Positions 50,501 to 60,883 of a DNA stretch of 64,000 bases are shown here, piece by piece (position 1 is the first letter of the stretch; every line of letters begins with the position of its first letter). Made by a program: the position numbers and the translations under genes. The notes under the pieces are model-generated. The model saw only the letters and a list, made by a program, of their open reading frames with translations. It had not been told where the DNA came from and made no database searches. This DNA comes from Apostichopus japonicus (Eukaryota > Echinodermata > Holothuroidea > Aspidochirotida > Stichopodidae). Where the stretch lies: the NCBI RefSeq assembly GCF_037975245.1, contig NC_092573.1:25943265-26007264 (forward strand). The letters run 5' to 3'.

Positions 50501-53500
50501 ATTATTAGTAACTTATATACATTAGTAGTTTGTTGAGGTTGACAACCCTGAAGGACCACATTCTATTACACAGGCTCTTTAGTGGATAAGCAGTTTGCTG
50601 ACAGTTTTGTTTTAGTTGGTCTTTCCAAATTTGACTGAAAGATTACCGATTGGGTAAAGAAAGACATTAAAGGACTACCTGTTTAGCAAGCGACATTATA
50701 AGATCGACAACAGCGGTTAGGGACAAACACAACCATAGTTTTGTCAGAAATGTGAAGCAGTAATAGTAAAGAAGACAGGTGGAACATCTGGCAAAGATGC
50801 CATCATAGCTTATTCGTTGGATTACCCTCATTAACATAGGCAACTTGCTGTAACAGAGACCGCATTCTTTTGTTCTCGCAGACTGCCAAGTATTTAATCC
50901 CCATGGTTTGCTGTTTACCCAGCACTTTTTGTAGGTTATTTTACAAACCAATGTTTTGCATCTCAACCAGACGTTTGGACACTTTTGTCCAACTTGAAGA
51001 ACTAAGAACTCCTCAACTAAGTAAGCGAAGGGTAAAATGTCTCAATTTCTTCTTATCAGAGTTTAAAATAGTAATAGCAGAAACCTTGTATTAACAAAGT
51101 TTGAAGGTGATGTCAGAATCCTAAGAAGAGGAGTGTGTGGGTGAGAGTGGAGGTGGGGGAACAATTACCACTGTTTTTTTTTTACTTTTCCCACAATTCA
51201 TGATAAGGGAATGTTTTCCATTCTTGGAACTTACCTGGTTGGCATTATTCAGACTGTCTAAGGTGTGATGAGTATCATTCAGTTTGGTTTCGCTCACTAT
51301 CAGTCGGTCTGTTTGTTGCTATGGACACAGAATGAAAAGAAAATGGTAACTTTATGTTAATCCTGTAAATAAAGTGACAGAAGTAATAATAATCATATTA
51401 CATAGACTCAATATTCATGGAAAAGTGTAATGAGTCTCTTATTGGTTTTGGTATTTACCAATGACGATATACCCTTTCTATTCTACATATGCACTTGAAT
51501 CAACCTAGCCTACAATACTTGGTAACATTTTAGCAATGTGCCCTCCCCCCCCCCCCCGATCATTTCAGCAATTTTGCTAAGCAATCGGCTTTGGCCACCA
51601 GAATATCCTTCTTATAGCTTCTTTTACCTGTAGTGATTCAAGATATATTGTAATTGAGCTGTATCCTCTCTGTACATAAGATGAGATGTTATATATATAG
51701 AATCTGGTCTTCATAACAGTTAAATTGTAAGCTGTGCTATTTCATGAACTTATTTATCTGAGCTATACCCTCTATACAAACAAATACTACTTAGAAATCA
51801 GGTCAATATGTATAATTAACCTATTTATATTTTGTACCTGTAGTGTTTCATGTGCTTCTTTAAGTTTCTCTACCAGTGCCAGCCTTCTTTGTTCGCTTTC
51901 ATACATAGCATCCCTTAGGTTCTTCAATGCTCCTGACCCTGGGGTATTCATCCATGACTCAAGATCATTAGAGGTAGTACCATTGACAGGGGAGGACTGG
52001 CGCACACCCCTCTCATGGTTGTAACTGGTAACAGGCACATCAGGATTGACTATTGGTGATGGAGGTCGCATGTGATAAGGGGACTTCCGAGAATTGGAGT
52101 GTGCGTAGCTGTACGACAAAACAAACACGCCATCGGGCAGAAAGGGAAAATGGAACACTATTATATAATGAATGCCAGACAATGTAGAAGCCAAGCAATA
52201 ATAACATTGCAAAATAAATTAATGTCACTTTAAGGAGGTGATTAGGTCCATAATAATATTATACTGTAACAGGCATACCATTTGTTGCCAAAATAATACC
52301 ATGGTTTACTGTCATAATGCTACATTAATTGCTTCAACATACTATAATGCCTGGAGATACTTTCTTTAGATTTTCACTTATTTATATATTTATATATATT
52401 TGTTATAAAGTTTCTATTATCTATTGTACAGAAGATAGCCATGTTTGATATTGTCATCTTTATGCGTACAACTTTTGTATGATTCTTGAAGTCAAGTGAA
52501 ACAATACTTCCTGCATTCAATAAAGTACTAGTAGATTTATCTCTTTGAGAGGAGCTGGCATTGATGATCTTACAACTCGTGTATTAAAGAGCACCAGAGT
52601 CATGAAATCTTACAAAGTTACCTGAGAACTTACCTAATACCACTGTCTGAATCCTGTTGTGTACCCCCATTGAGTCTTGCTCTACTTAACAAAGGATTGG
52701 GAGCTTGAACAGGGGTACTAAAGGAACCAGTACTCTGCTTTAAGGCAGCAACTTCTGCTTCTGTGTCCTTTCGTTTGCTTTGCTCTCTCTGAGGAGAGGG
52801 AGAGAGGGGATTTGACTACTACAGTTACCATGGCAACATGACATTTATCGGTTGAGAACAGTCTCATGCTGAACAAGATGTAACTTAGAGCCACTCTAGT
52901 TTATGGCTGAGTTTGGGTCATTTTTAGTAATGGAATCAATCTATGATTCCTTCAAGGGAGAGAGGCCTCACATTCTGCTCATTTTATTTTGAAATCAACA
53001 AAGTTGTAATGTTTTTGGCAATATTGACTGGTCTTAATCTATACTGAATCTTTGTTTCACATAGAGCTTACTTAAAACAACCAAATTCATTCTCTAGACA
53101 CTTTGAGTATTATGTCTTGAAAGTTCTAATCTTAAACCTAAATTTTATTATGAAAGGCTTCCTACACTGCTCACCACCAACCCACCCCTTAGAGTGCATC
53201 AAACTTTTAGTTCAAACAACTAAACTTTGTTTTCTTTTATTTTGCATCCAAACGAAGTTGGTAACATAGTTCTGATCCCAATGACACAGACAGAGACAGA
53301 GACAGACAGAGTAGACAATTTTCTATAAATCTACACATTGTTCTCACTCCTATACTACAGTATTCCACAGCTAACTATTTCACTATATATATGCAATCTT
53401 ATATTCAGAAATATATGGTAGGTTTCAAAAACTATTTGACCAAGAGTTTCTTAAATGCTTTAATTCCATGCAAATTAAACTGTTGACAAGCAGTAAAGGG

Positions 53501-55385
53501 CATCAAGTAAACGATAACCACCCACTTCTAATTGAAACTGGGTCAAAATCATGACAAGATTAGCAGCTGAATGTTGTAATTAATTACACTTCCGGGTGAG
53601 TAAATGACATTGTAACATCTTAATTATATAATTAAAGTATCCGTCAAACTAGGACATGTCGGTCTCAAGAACAAAGAAATGTATGTCATTAATTTTCACT
53701 CTTGAACTTGAGGCATTCATTAAGTGCCTCAAACAAGTTTGTTTATGAATGTTCTCTGAACGGAGAAATAGTACAGTGACTCAAATCCCTCTCGTGTCTA
53801 AGTCTGGGAAAACGAGTGGTAGTGAAATCATCTTGACCTTAAAATGGAGTAAAAACTCGGTGAACCTTCATACTCACCAAGGTACATGTAGCTACAGAAT
53901 CTAAAACAAAGTAAGCTTATATTCCTTACACAAGAACAGTTCCAAACATTAAAGTCTCTACTAGTTAAGTTGTTAGCCAATGTATTGTGTCATCAGTTGC
54001 TTGCAGAAAATGATGAGCTGTGATGGAACTCTTAGACTGATATCTTAGGGTGGTATTTTACAATATAGTATGTTTATAATCCACTAATATAGTATGTTTA
54101 TCATCCACTAATATAGTATGTTAATAATCCACTAATATAGTATGTTAATAATCCACTGACATTCATCAGAATGGAGTGGAAAAAACAAACGGAAAGACAT
54201 TAAGGTATCTTCCATTCATTACTCAGTTTTTTTCCTGTCATTGTTGTTGTGTTTGATGTTGACACAATAAGGCAAATAGCCAAATACAGTAACAGTACTG
54301 TGGAAAAAGCATCCAAGTTGTACCTAGAAAATTGCTGTAAAATCAATAGTGTGGACCACTACTTCTAGATAAAATCAATACTTGTTTTTACTGTAGGAAT
54401 GATGACTACAGAAATAATGTGGATGATTCTCTGAATGCTGAAGGGATGTTAGCAGTTTACAAATCATAAGTATGGTGACTTTATTCAATGATTGTTTATG
54501 ATTTGTTATAAAGGATACTCCCGTGGCAGACAATTTGACACCGACATGGAAGAAAGAAAAAAATATTCAACACTATTAATTGAAAGCCCCCCCCCCCCCA
54601 CCCACCATCTCAATATCTTGTACCTAACTCAAGATATAGTTTGATTGAATTGTAAGTATTTTGACTGGCTGAAACCCTCAGTTCTTCAGTGGGGTGGATC
54701 ACAGCTGGATGTGTCATAATGACTAATGCTTTTCACAAGCTTTGCTTTGCTCTCTCTTATAGGTTTCTGATTGAGTTATCCTTGATATGTGATACATGTA
54801 GCTGTCAAGGTTCTCTATAGATACAATTTCATCAAAATGTACCTCTTTTGTAAAAAATATATTATTTTCCCGGACTGAGAGTAAGTGTGTTCCATATCAT
54901 AGAGTAAAACAATATCATCTTTATTTGAATTGATAACTATATCATTCACTTAAAGCCAGATACACACACAAAATACCACCAAATTTGACAAATTTCATAT
55001 ATCTTCGCAACATAAAAATTGCCAGAAGGATTTGGCTTTTGATCTCCACATGCAAAAAATTGCCAGCATTTTGATTAAGTAAACAACAATCAACCACCAG
55101 AATATCCCTTTAACATAATACATAGATCTGTAGAATAAACCCGGTCAGAAAAGTTAAAATGTTGTACTACTGTACATACACACTGGGTATACCCACCCTT
55201 AACTGTTCCCTCAGCTGGGCAGCAGACATAAGTTCAAAGCTTGTATCAGCATTGTTAGTAATACCCAACACAGACTCTTGGTCAAACATGGAAGGCACAG
55301 GTGACTGGCGATAGGAGGAAGGACTATGATCTGAGATGACTCCATGGAGACTACGACCAACATACGGAGAACTACTTCTCTGCAT
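29018..55385 (-). CDS. Large coiled-coil protein, 31 coding exons, about 1,673 residues
   Basis: Exons in gene order: 55197-55385, 52634-52788, 51838-52108, 51235-51318, 50339-50436, 48851-48995, 48385-48498, 47950-48075, 47094-47261, 46778-46903, 46226-46393, 45839-45976, 43605-43766, 43182-43361, 42659-42738, 41921-42110, 41432-41640, 40835-40980, 39674-39796, 39219-39270, 38409-38658, 37701-37853, 36406-36633, 35855-36202, 35246-35377, 34500-34564, 33395-33488, 33062-33090, 32095-32231, 31323-31497 and 29018-29504. All are GT-AG and sum to 5,022 nt in one frame. Architecture: Ser/Pro-rich head (about 1-180), long charged heptad-rich rod (about 180-1500), Ser/Lys-rich tail. No motor, calponin, GRIP or kinase domain is visible. 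Such proteins are typically cytoskeletal, centrosomal, ciliary-rootlet or Golgi components. Rootletin, CCDC158 and ERC were considered, but none matches clearly. An in-frame TAG at 55395-55397 supports the start. Confidence 0.88.
29575..29775. repeat. About 29-bp AT-rich minisatellite in a coiled-coil intron
   Basis: About six copies of TTATACTATTTCATGTACTT followed by TTGCATAGG, with small variants (CATATACTT, ACATAAG). It lies directly upstream, in gene sense, of the last coding exon. Confidence 0.85.
30260..30415. repeat. Dispersed repeat family C, copy 1
   Basis: Shares with 53715-53860 the ordered words TGCCTCAAACAAGTTTGT, TCTCT..GAGAAA, ACAGT.ACTC, CTTGA.CTTAAA and ATGAAGTGACTC/ATGGAGTAAAAACTC. 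Both copies lie in introns of the coiled-coil gene. Confidence 0.5.
31562..31760. repeat. 19-bp minisatellite (TTACCTACATGGGTTGCAA)
   Basis: About ten copies of a 17-19-bp unit, TTACCTACATG(A/G)GTT(G/A)CAA, with a few variants, in the coiled-coil intron between exons 31323-31497 and 32095-32231. Confidence 0.92.
31810..31960. repeat. 20-bp minisatellite (GGTCAGTATTACCAACACC)
   Basis: Seven to eight copies of a unit like GGTCAGTATTACCAACATC, with variants. It sits 50 bp from the previous array in the same intron; the two share TATTACC and may have a common origin. Confidence 0.9.
32285..32730. mobile_element. MITE-like element with CAGG-ATGAGACT inverted ends
   Basis: A 446-bp block whose ends are CAGGGATGAGACTGAGCCGG and (reverse complement of the right end) CAGGCATGAGACTCTTCCGC, flanked by TATCAT direct repeats (32279-32284 and 32731-32736). 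The interior has AAGGGGAGGGGGTGTCCCCC and an A-rich CGCG-containing part, with no transposase frame. TIR identity is moderate (about 17 of 22), so an old non-autonomous transposon is inferred. It lies in a coiled-coil intron. Confidence 0.6.
34612..34890. repeat. Degenerate 20-bp repeat, GGTCNGTCAATCTAAGAATT type
   Basis: About five imperfect copies of TTGGTCGGTCAATCTAAGAA between 34.61 and 34.70 kb, and two more at 34.86-34.89 kb, in a coiled-coil intron. Confidence 0.6.
35138..35192. repeat. CCA/CCCA microsatellite in a coiled-coil intron
   Basis: Irregular run of CACCACCACC and CACCCACCACC about 55 bp past the donor of exon 35246-35377 in gene sense. It accounts for the histidine-, proline- and tryptophan-rich open frames here. 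Confidence 0.9.
35701..35851 (-). repeat. 12-bp polypurine minisatellite abutting a splice donor
   Basis: About a dozen copies of CCTCCTCCCAGT (minus strand ACTGGGAGGAGG) ending within a few bases of the donor of exon 35855-36202 (CAG|GTGAGAGG). On the transcript it is a regular GGGAGGAGG tract starting in the first nucleotides of the intron. Confidence 0.92.
38935..39015. repeat. 25-bp AT-only tandem repeat
   Basis: Three copies of TATTTTCATATTTTATTTAT plus TA in a coiled-coil intron. Low complexity. Confidence 0.8.
39054..39100 (+). mobile_element. tRNA-Leu-like SINE head within a coiled-coil intron
   Basis: GTGGTCAAGTGGTTAAGGCA then GTGGACTTGTTA resembles the D-arm and anticodon region of a tRNA-Leu or tRNA-Ser. 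No good B box follows, so this is a truncated head. The word CAAGATTATGCATTTCATTA precedes it and recurs at about 39380-39400, on the other side of exon 39219-39270, hinting at a local duplication. Confidence 0.45.
40025..40545. repeat. About 500-bp pentamer-type low-complexity array
   Basis: Nearly continuous ACTAA / ACTAC pentamers with longer higher-order words such as AAACTAAACTACACTTAATT repeated several times (40290-40440). It occupies the coiled-coil intron between exons 39674-39796 and 40835-40980. Almost no G on the plus strand. Confidence 0.92.
40670..40760 (-). pseudogene. Duplicated 3' end of coiled-coil exon 40835-40980
   Basis: The segment CTACTTCACCTCTTCTGACC then GGTGGAGATCCAGTAAGGCC repeats the last part of exon 40835-40980 (codons for GLTGSPPVRR) about 150 bp away. 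Flanking intron words (AGGCAAGTTGAAATTCTTTA / AGGTAAGTTGAAACTCTTTT and AATTAAATCAATC) are repeated as well. The donor is altered from GTAAAG to GTGAAG, and there is no acceptor or upstream exon half. It looks like a partial, non-functional tandem duplication. Confidence 0.75.
43985..45185. mobile_element. Probable interspersed element of about 1.2 kb in a coiled-coil intron
   Basis: Left part: GAAGCTCATACC...GAGCTTAAAAATG (about 44.03 kb). Right end: AGCTCACACCAGCATGCTGG then TATGAGCTAAAAATG (45.15-45.19 kb), itself an imperfect palindrome. Between them lie several evenly spaced blocks of the type AAATGACCTTTGACCTCAAT, ..ACCAAGTTTCATTATAATTG, CACTGTACGAACAGGAGC, then a GATAGAGTGATAGAATGATA tail. 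No long open frame. Family not identified. Confidence 0.5.
45070..45134. repeat. GATAGAGT/GATAGAAT microsatellite
   Basis: About seven copies of an octamer GATAGA(G/A)T near the right end of the 1.2-kb element; probably its tail. Confidence 0.85.
45411..45505. repeat. About 46-bp tandem duplication
   Basis: TTGTAGAGTTGAAGCTAATG then AG(T/A)CATGGAATA(T/A)ACT occurs twice in succession, with a few differences, in a coiled-coil intron. Confidence 0.75.
51838..55385 (-). CDS. Coiled-coil gene, N-terminal head exons
   Basis: The three first coding exons (55197-55385, 52634-52788, 51838-52108) encode the head. It begins MQRSSSPYVGRSLHGVISDH, contains QDSDSGISYAHSNSRKSPYH and MRPPSPIVNPDVPVTSY, then enters the coiled coil at GALKNLRDAMYESEQRRLAL. 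Repeated SP and RxxS contexts suggest phosphorylation, as in the heads of many cytoskeletal rods. Introns here are long (2.4 kb after the first coding exon). Confidence 0.85.
53284..53313. repeat. ACAG/ACAGAG microsatellite
   Basis: Short run of GACAGACAGAGACAGAG-type repeats, intronic. Confidence 0.8.
53715..53860. repeat. Dispersed repeat family C, copy 2
   Basis: Counterpart of 30260-30415 in the intron between the first two coding exons of the coiled-coil gene; same orientation. Confidence 0.5.
54058..54160. repeat. 25-bp minisatellite, four copies
   Basis: Four copies of AATATAGTATGTTTATAATC plus CACT, nearly identical, in the large intron between the first two coding exons of the coiled-coil gene. 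Confidence 0.9.
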
Positions 55386-55451
55386 CCTGCATGCCTATAC
55401 TCTCAGGTTAAGCTACAGCACAGCAGTCACTCTCCTCCTCCTTTATATGTC
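55386..55451 (-). other. 5' UTR part of the coiled-coil gene's start exon
   Basis: The start-codon exon appears to begin at 55451, after an acceptor reading CATGGTCTAG on the minus strand. It carries 66 nt of leader with an in-frame TAG four codons before the ATG. An upstream non-coding first exon is therefore expected. Confidence 0.55.
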
Positions 55452-56861
55452 CTAGACCATGAAAAGAATGCAATTAATTAGTATTAGCTTAGGGTTAAAT
55501 AGAAATGAATGGAATTAATTACAAAACTTTCCCATTTTAACTTCCCTAATCCCTTCATGAAGTAAAGAGTACTGCACTTCTTACTGGTTGAACATTCAGA
55601 GTAATTTAAATCCAAACACACTACAAAAACCCATGAAATGAATTCAACGAACATGGTGCTTACATGAGCTACAATGAAGAAAAAAATTTATGTAAAATAA
55701 ATGGAATATTGTTGTCACTTTAGCACAGTAGAATTTAGCTTTTAAGTAAATGTTATTTATATTATCAATTTAATTATCATAGGCCATGGCTATGCAATAG
55801 CATATATGCATATCATACATCAATTTTACAACTGGATGTTGAAATTGAAACATTTGGAAATGAAATTGGTTGTTAGATATGTCTTGAAGCATGTTTGAAA
55901 AACAAAGGAAAAGGAAATATTCAAATGGTATGGAAGGCTATTGGGCAATGCCCCCCCCCCCCCCCCACAAAAAACAGGGTTCTAATTTCTGCTACTTTCT
56001 TTCCTCATTTTTGAAAATATGTCTTTCTTGTGCCTACAACTATTTCTTGTTCTTGTTTCTGCAGCATTTTATTTTTCTTGTGATAAAGTGAGAAAAATAT
56101 TGCAGAAACAAGAACATTTGTTGCAAAACTTTTTTGGGGCAAGGCCCTATTAGTCTTGGACCATAACATTGGCTCCTCTAGCTATCTGGAACAAGCCATT
56201 GATTTCACATTAACGGTGGAAACCTTGCAATTTGATGTGATTGTTTACTTGATACATACATATGCATGAAATGAATATCAATTGTCATGATAAACAAAAT
56301 GTCAGGAGAAAGACTAAATCTGGTACAAATATGAGGTCACAGACAAAGCAAGAGAGTGCTTGACAACAATTACTATCTTTACACAATAAATTGTGAAAGA
56401 GAGCACAAAAGATCATTTATTTGCAGTGGAAATCAGATGCAACAAAATAAACCTGTAGTGAAAATAATTTTAACAAATTAAAGCTTTTCAAAACATGTTT
56501 CCAATGTGAAACTAAGGACCCTGGTATTCCCAGATTCAATGTGTTTTTTAGCATCCTTGTCCATCCTGAATTAACATAAATAGAGGTAGCAAGTTCATAG
56601 CGAATGACCATGAAAGGTACAATTAAACATGATTCTCACTGAAATAGAAAATGAAAGGAAAAGAGGAATCTTTAAAAGTTGAACAATGGAGATTTAATAG
56701 ATACTTCAAATTTACCACAGATCTACAATGTAGTGTAAAACCACCAGCAACCCTGGAATCAGTGGTTACAAATTGTGCAACAGCAATGACGTTTATAAAT
56801 TTTAATTCATAGCCTGGCAAAATTGGCAAAAGTCCCAATCAATGGTAATATATATGTATAA

Positions 56862-56916
<55 letters not shown>

Positions 56917-56917
<1 letters not shown>

Positions 56918-56957
56918 GAAAAATTCTAGGAAGCAGCCGTTGTTCCAGAATACTGTG

Positions 56958-57030
<73 letters not shown>

Positions 57031-57074
57031 TTGCACAGTATTCTGGAACAACGGTTGCTTCCTAGAATTTTTCG
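56917..57074. repeat. 44-bp inverted repeat around a (TA)n core
   Basis: Left arm 56917-56960 and right arm 57031-57074 are reverse complements at 43 of 44 positions (ends CGAAAAATTCTAGGAAGC... and ...TACTGTGCAA). The spacer is 70 bp of (AT)n with one G. Another (TA)n block of about 46 bp sits outside the left arm (56870-56916). Predicted to extrude as a long hairpin or cruciform. Upstream of the coiled-coil start exon. Confidence 0.9.
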
Positions 57075-59463
57075 TGTGGCCTTCATATAATCCTGAATGA
57101 TGTCTGTCTGTTCGATAGCAACACTTTCAAGAAGACAAATTTTCCAAAAGAACTTAAAAGCAAGTATTAACTGCTAAAGTAGATTCTGGATGGAGCTTAC
57201 ATATAATATAATAAATATAGCTTTCAATGTTACAGGTTATCAGCTTCAATGTGTAAACTGTAATATGAATATGTAGAATGCAAGTAATGTGGGGACCTGC
57301 AAAGTACTTGAAAAGGATTCCTGCTTTGAGGGATTGAGTCCACAAAAACTACAAAATTGTCAGGTTTACACAATCAATGTTTGACAGGAAGTCACCTGCA
57401 GAATCAGTTCATGATTATAACATCCAATCTACAAGGGAAATCAATGATACCATGACCAATAGTTCCTTTTTAAAAGTTGTCCAAGATGAGACCATAACTT
57501 CCAAATATTTGGTCCTTGTTCCTGGATTGACAAATTAAGATGGACGAGTTGTCAGGACCATACATGTGACCTAGAAGCAATATTTCTTGTTGAGATGGAG
57601 AAGGGGCCAGCCCAAGGGGGTAAGTGTAATGGGGTCAGTTTCTCAGAGGAAAAGATGTAACATGTTGCCAGTAGTCTGGAATAGTTTTCAAAAGAATTGT
57701 TATTTCAGCAAAATTTATGATTTTGTAACTCCTCATGATATATGACTATTGGCGCAAACAGGAACATCCTGTACCTCTAATGAATACATCGATGAGAAAT
57801 CACAGCTCATTAACTGTTAAACGTTCAAGTTTACCAGACAACTGTTAATCTACTGAAACTACTGACCTTTTCTTCAAAATTGTCTTCCCTAGGAATAAAT
57901 TGCTTTGCAAGTATTTTCAAATGACACAAATCTACAATTATAGCATTTGCTAAGACACTTAGGGAAAAATTTGCCAACTCAAAATATAAGCAAACATCTT
58001 ACTTGAAGTAATAAATTTGTGCTGGGAAAAAACAATCCTTCTTCCAGATGTGTTTACGGTCTGAACCATGAATGGGTGAGTAGAGTCAAAACACATCTTA
58101 TCAATTCTCATGACATTAAGGTGTCTAATTTATAAATAAGCTTAGCCTTTACTAGTCATAACATGCTGTACAGTAGCCAAGACCTGATGAGATTTAATGC
58201 TACAGTACTTAAAGTTAAGACTAACTTATCATGGCTAAAATGACTAAGTGCTAGAGCCATCTTACCAGTTGGTAGGATATCATCTGTAATAGGATATCTG
58301 CTTGGCTTGAGCCAAAAATCTTAGATTATTGACTGATTAAACCTGGAATATCTACATGGTTTGTCCCAAGATAACCAACCTGTATTGCCGATAAACCTTG
58401 ATTATCAGTTGAAAAAACCCTAATTACAAGCCCACATATATCATTTGAATAATGTGATGTTCCTCTTTTCAAAGAAGACAATAAACTATTTCAAAAATTT
58501 GCCTTAGACCACAAACCTGTGATCAGTGTCTTTGAAAACATAGGGATAAAATAACAGAAATTAGGCAGTCACTCTCTGTAAATATCCATGGGCTACCTAA
58601 TGTTTATTCATATAAATAAAACTAGAATTGAGAAAAGACTTGTAAAATGGTCAAGTTTAATGGATTTTGATGGGAGTAACAACTACTTACATTATTTCTA
58701 ATGCCTATAAAAGTGATTAGGACAATGTTATTCATGAATAGCTATCTGTAGACCTTTCAGAATATGAATATCAATAACTCTAAGGACACCATGGTTACTG
58801 TACAGAGCGTTAGTAAAATAATGCTGATGTTTGAAAAGTATAACTGCAAGAATTCTATTCTTCAGCACCTGTCATGGCTGAAGTATAATAGCATTAGCCC
58901 AGGGAATAATTTATCAGGTATCACATCACAAAATGCTATGCAAGTGCAAAGATGTACAGCACTATTTGTTGATAGGAACCATAGTATTTTATTAGAGACA
59001 AATCCTTCATACACAAAATTTGAACACTAAATTATTCACTGCCACTAAATCAGTGTTAGCCACACCAGGGCCAATATCTAGCCTAGTTTCAATCCCATGT
59101 TATTGGAATAGACAAGACAGTAGAACAGTAGGCTAGCCTACATGTGAATAGCAACAGCATATTAAGTCGCTGTATTTCTCGCCTATTGGCTTATCAGTAG
59201 GTCAATACATCTAACTTAGTTCTCGAGCTGTTACTGTTACTTGTTAGGCCTCCAAAACAGTTATGTTACCATGTATGTTAGTCAGCATCAACTAGGCTTA
59301 CAAAGTACAAGTTACAACTAGCCTAACTACAGGCCTATGGTACAACTTGTAAATTAGGCCTAGGCTATGTATGCCTAGGTACACTACTAATATTAGTATA
59401 TTACTAGTAAAACTAGACTACTTGAAATAGCCGTAGATTATCAGAAGAAAAAACGAACCGTAC

Positions 59464-59640
59464 CAGGTATGTAGGACGTCAGAAGCTTAATATCATAAGG
59501 TGATCATAATTGTGAATCGTTCAGTCTTTTTAGGAGTTGCAATTGCATGTCCTGAAAAAATAACGTTAACTTGTTACGGACGGACGACCGCTACTAAGGA
59601 CGCTATCATTGAACGTTACGGGGGGCAAACAGAAGTTGGT
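59464..59640 (-). promoter_or_regulatory. Possible promoter / first non-coding exon of the coiled-coil gene
   Basis: A locally CpG-richer patch (CGGACGGACGACCGCTAC at about 59.58 kb) in AT-rich surroundings, with a possible minus-strand donor CTG|GTACGG at 59464. This fits a first exon about 4 kb upstream of the start-codon exon. No TATA box or transcript evidence. The coordinates are a guess. Confidence 0.25.
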
Positions 59641-60877
59641 CTTTAACTTTGATCACACCAAATAAAAAAAAGGGATTTGATGTGTACTGTGACTTCATTA
59701 CGAAATGTTTTTTGTTCATAGTACATCTTTATTTCTACTTAGCTACTACATCAACCTATTAAAATCAATAAAATTCCACTATGCTGATTTATTAAGCCCT
59801 AAAAGAAGTTTTTAAGGTACATTTTCACACATATATTTTGACCTTCCCCCTTCTAAAAGTCCACTGATCAATAACATTGGCAAATGTATATCGCAAGTCC
59901 AGCATAGGCAGGCTGTTATAGGGAAATTTTATCTCACTGAGCAGCTTAGAACTTCGGCGTTTCGGTTCATTGTACAAATGATTGGTTGACAATATGGCCA
60001 TTTATGTGGCATGAATTGTTAAACTGTTGACACACACGTCTACAAGATAAACAAGATCAATCCGAACAACAGATCGTACGGTTAAATCTAAAATGAAGTT
60101 GTATAAGCCTGATACTTGTGACTGACATTAATGACAGAGGGAGTCAAATTAACAGGGTAGAAGCAAAATAGCCAGTGATAAGAGAGATCTGAAGGCAATG
60201 AGGCTGAATAATTAACTTCAAACACATTTCTTCAAGGTGAAAAATGCAACACAAACAATTTGTCTCATAGATATATTCAGTGAAATGCATGTGTTGCTAA
60301 AGAAAATTTGTTGGTCTTTCTAGCTGCGGTTTGGAACCACAATTTGACCTTTGCTTATATATTCAAGATAGCCTTCAGATAATGTTCCAAGAGGGATACT
60401 CCAGCAATTGCAACCCAAATTGAAATTGGTTGTGAAGCCCATCCCACCCCATCCAATTTCAAGCCTGCAGGTCACTGTAGTCTCGGTGTGTAAACGAATA
60501 GGGCAAACTCTGGATCTTCCTTCGTTAAAATTGTCGTTTTGAATTCATGCAGTCACAGTAACTTGCCTGCATGCAGTGCAGTGTCGGTAATGAAATCAAT
60601 GCCACATTGACAGGTTCATTAGAAGCATAATTACTGCATTGATTGAATCATTCAACTTCTGGTTTTCTTCGAGGGAGGGGAAGGGGTGGGAGGAAGGGAC
60701 TGGCAGGAAGGACATGGAGAAAAGGGGCAGGGAGGGAGGAGTGAAGGGATCCATGTACCCATTTCCCTTATCTCCCCTCCATTGCCCCTAGACAGTTATC
60801 CATCACCACTGAAGTAAATAGCTTGAACAGAGTCCACACAATGACCAAACAGGCATATCTGCTGTAATGAAATATGT

Positions 60878-60883
60878 TTTATT
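60878..60883 (-). terminator. Candidate minus-strand poly(A) signal
   Basis: TTTATT on the plus strand (AATAAA on minus). It would end the 3' UTR of the putative gene whose last coding exon is at 63.66-63.71 kb. Isolated hexamers are common in AT-rich DNA. Confidence 0.25.

Larger units (their letters stand above)
55452..60860. other. 5' flank / upstream intron of the coiled-coil gene, no coding exon seen
   Basis: AT-rich DNA without a long open frame. It contains a C16 run at 55951-55966, the AT-cored inverted repeat at 56.9 kb, the candidate promoter patch at 59.5 kb, and a purine-rich GGGAGGGGAAGGGG-like stretch at 60.67-60.75 kb. Where upstream intron gives way to intergenic DNA cannot be set without transcripts. 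Confidence 0.5.

Noticed and set aside
29018-55385. Naming the coiled-coil gene rootletin (CROCC), CCDC158, CEP152 or ERC/ELKS
   Set aside because: Compared with what I recall of these families, only general coiled-coil composition agrees. The head and tail motifs do not match, so no symbol is given.
56802-57090. Open frames of alternating Tyr-Ile across the (TA)n region
   Set aside because: Pure dinucleotide repeat translation with no splice or start context.
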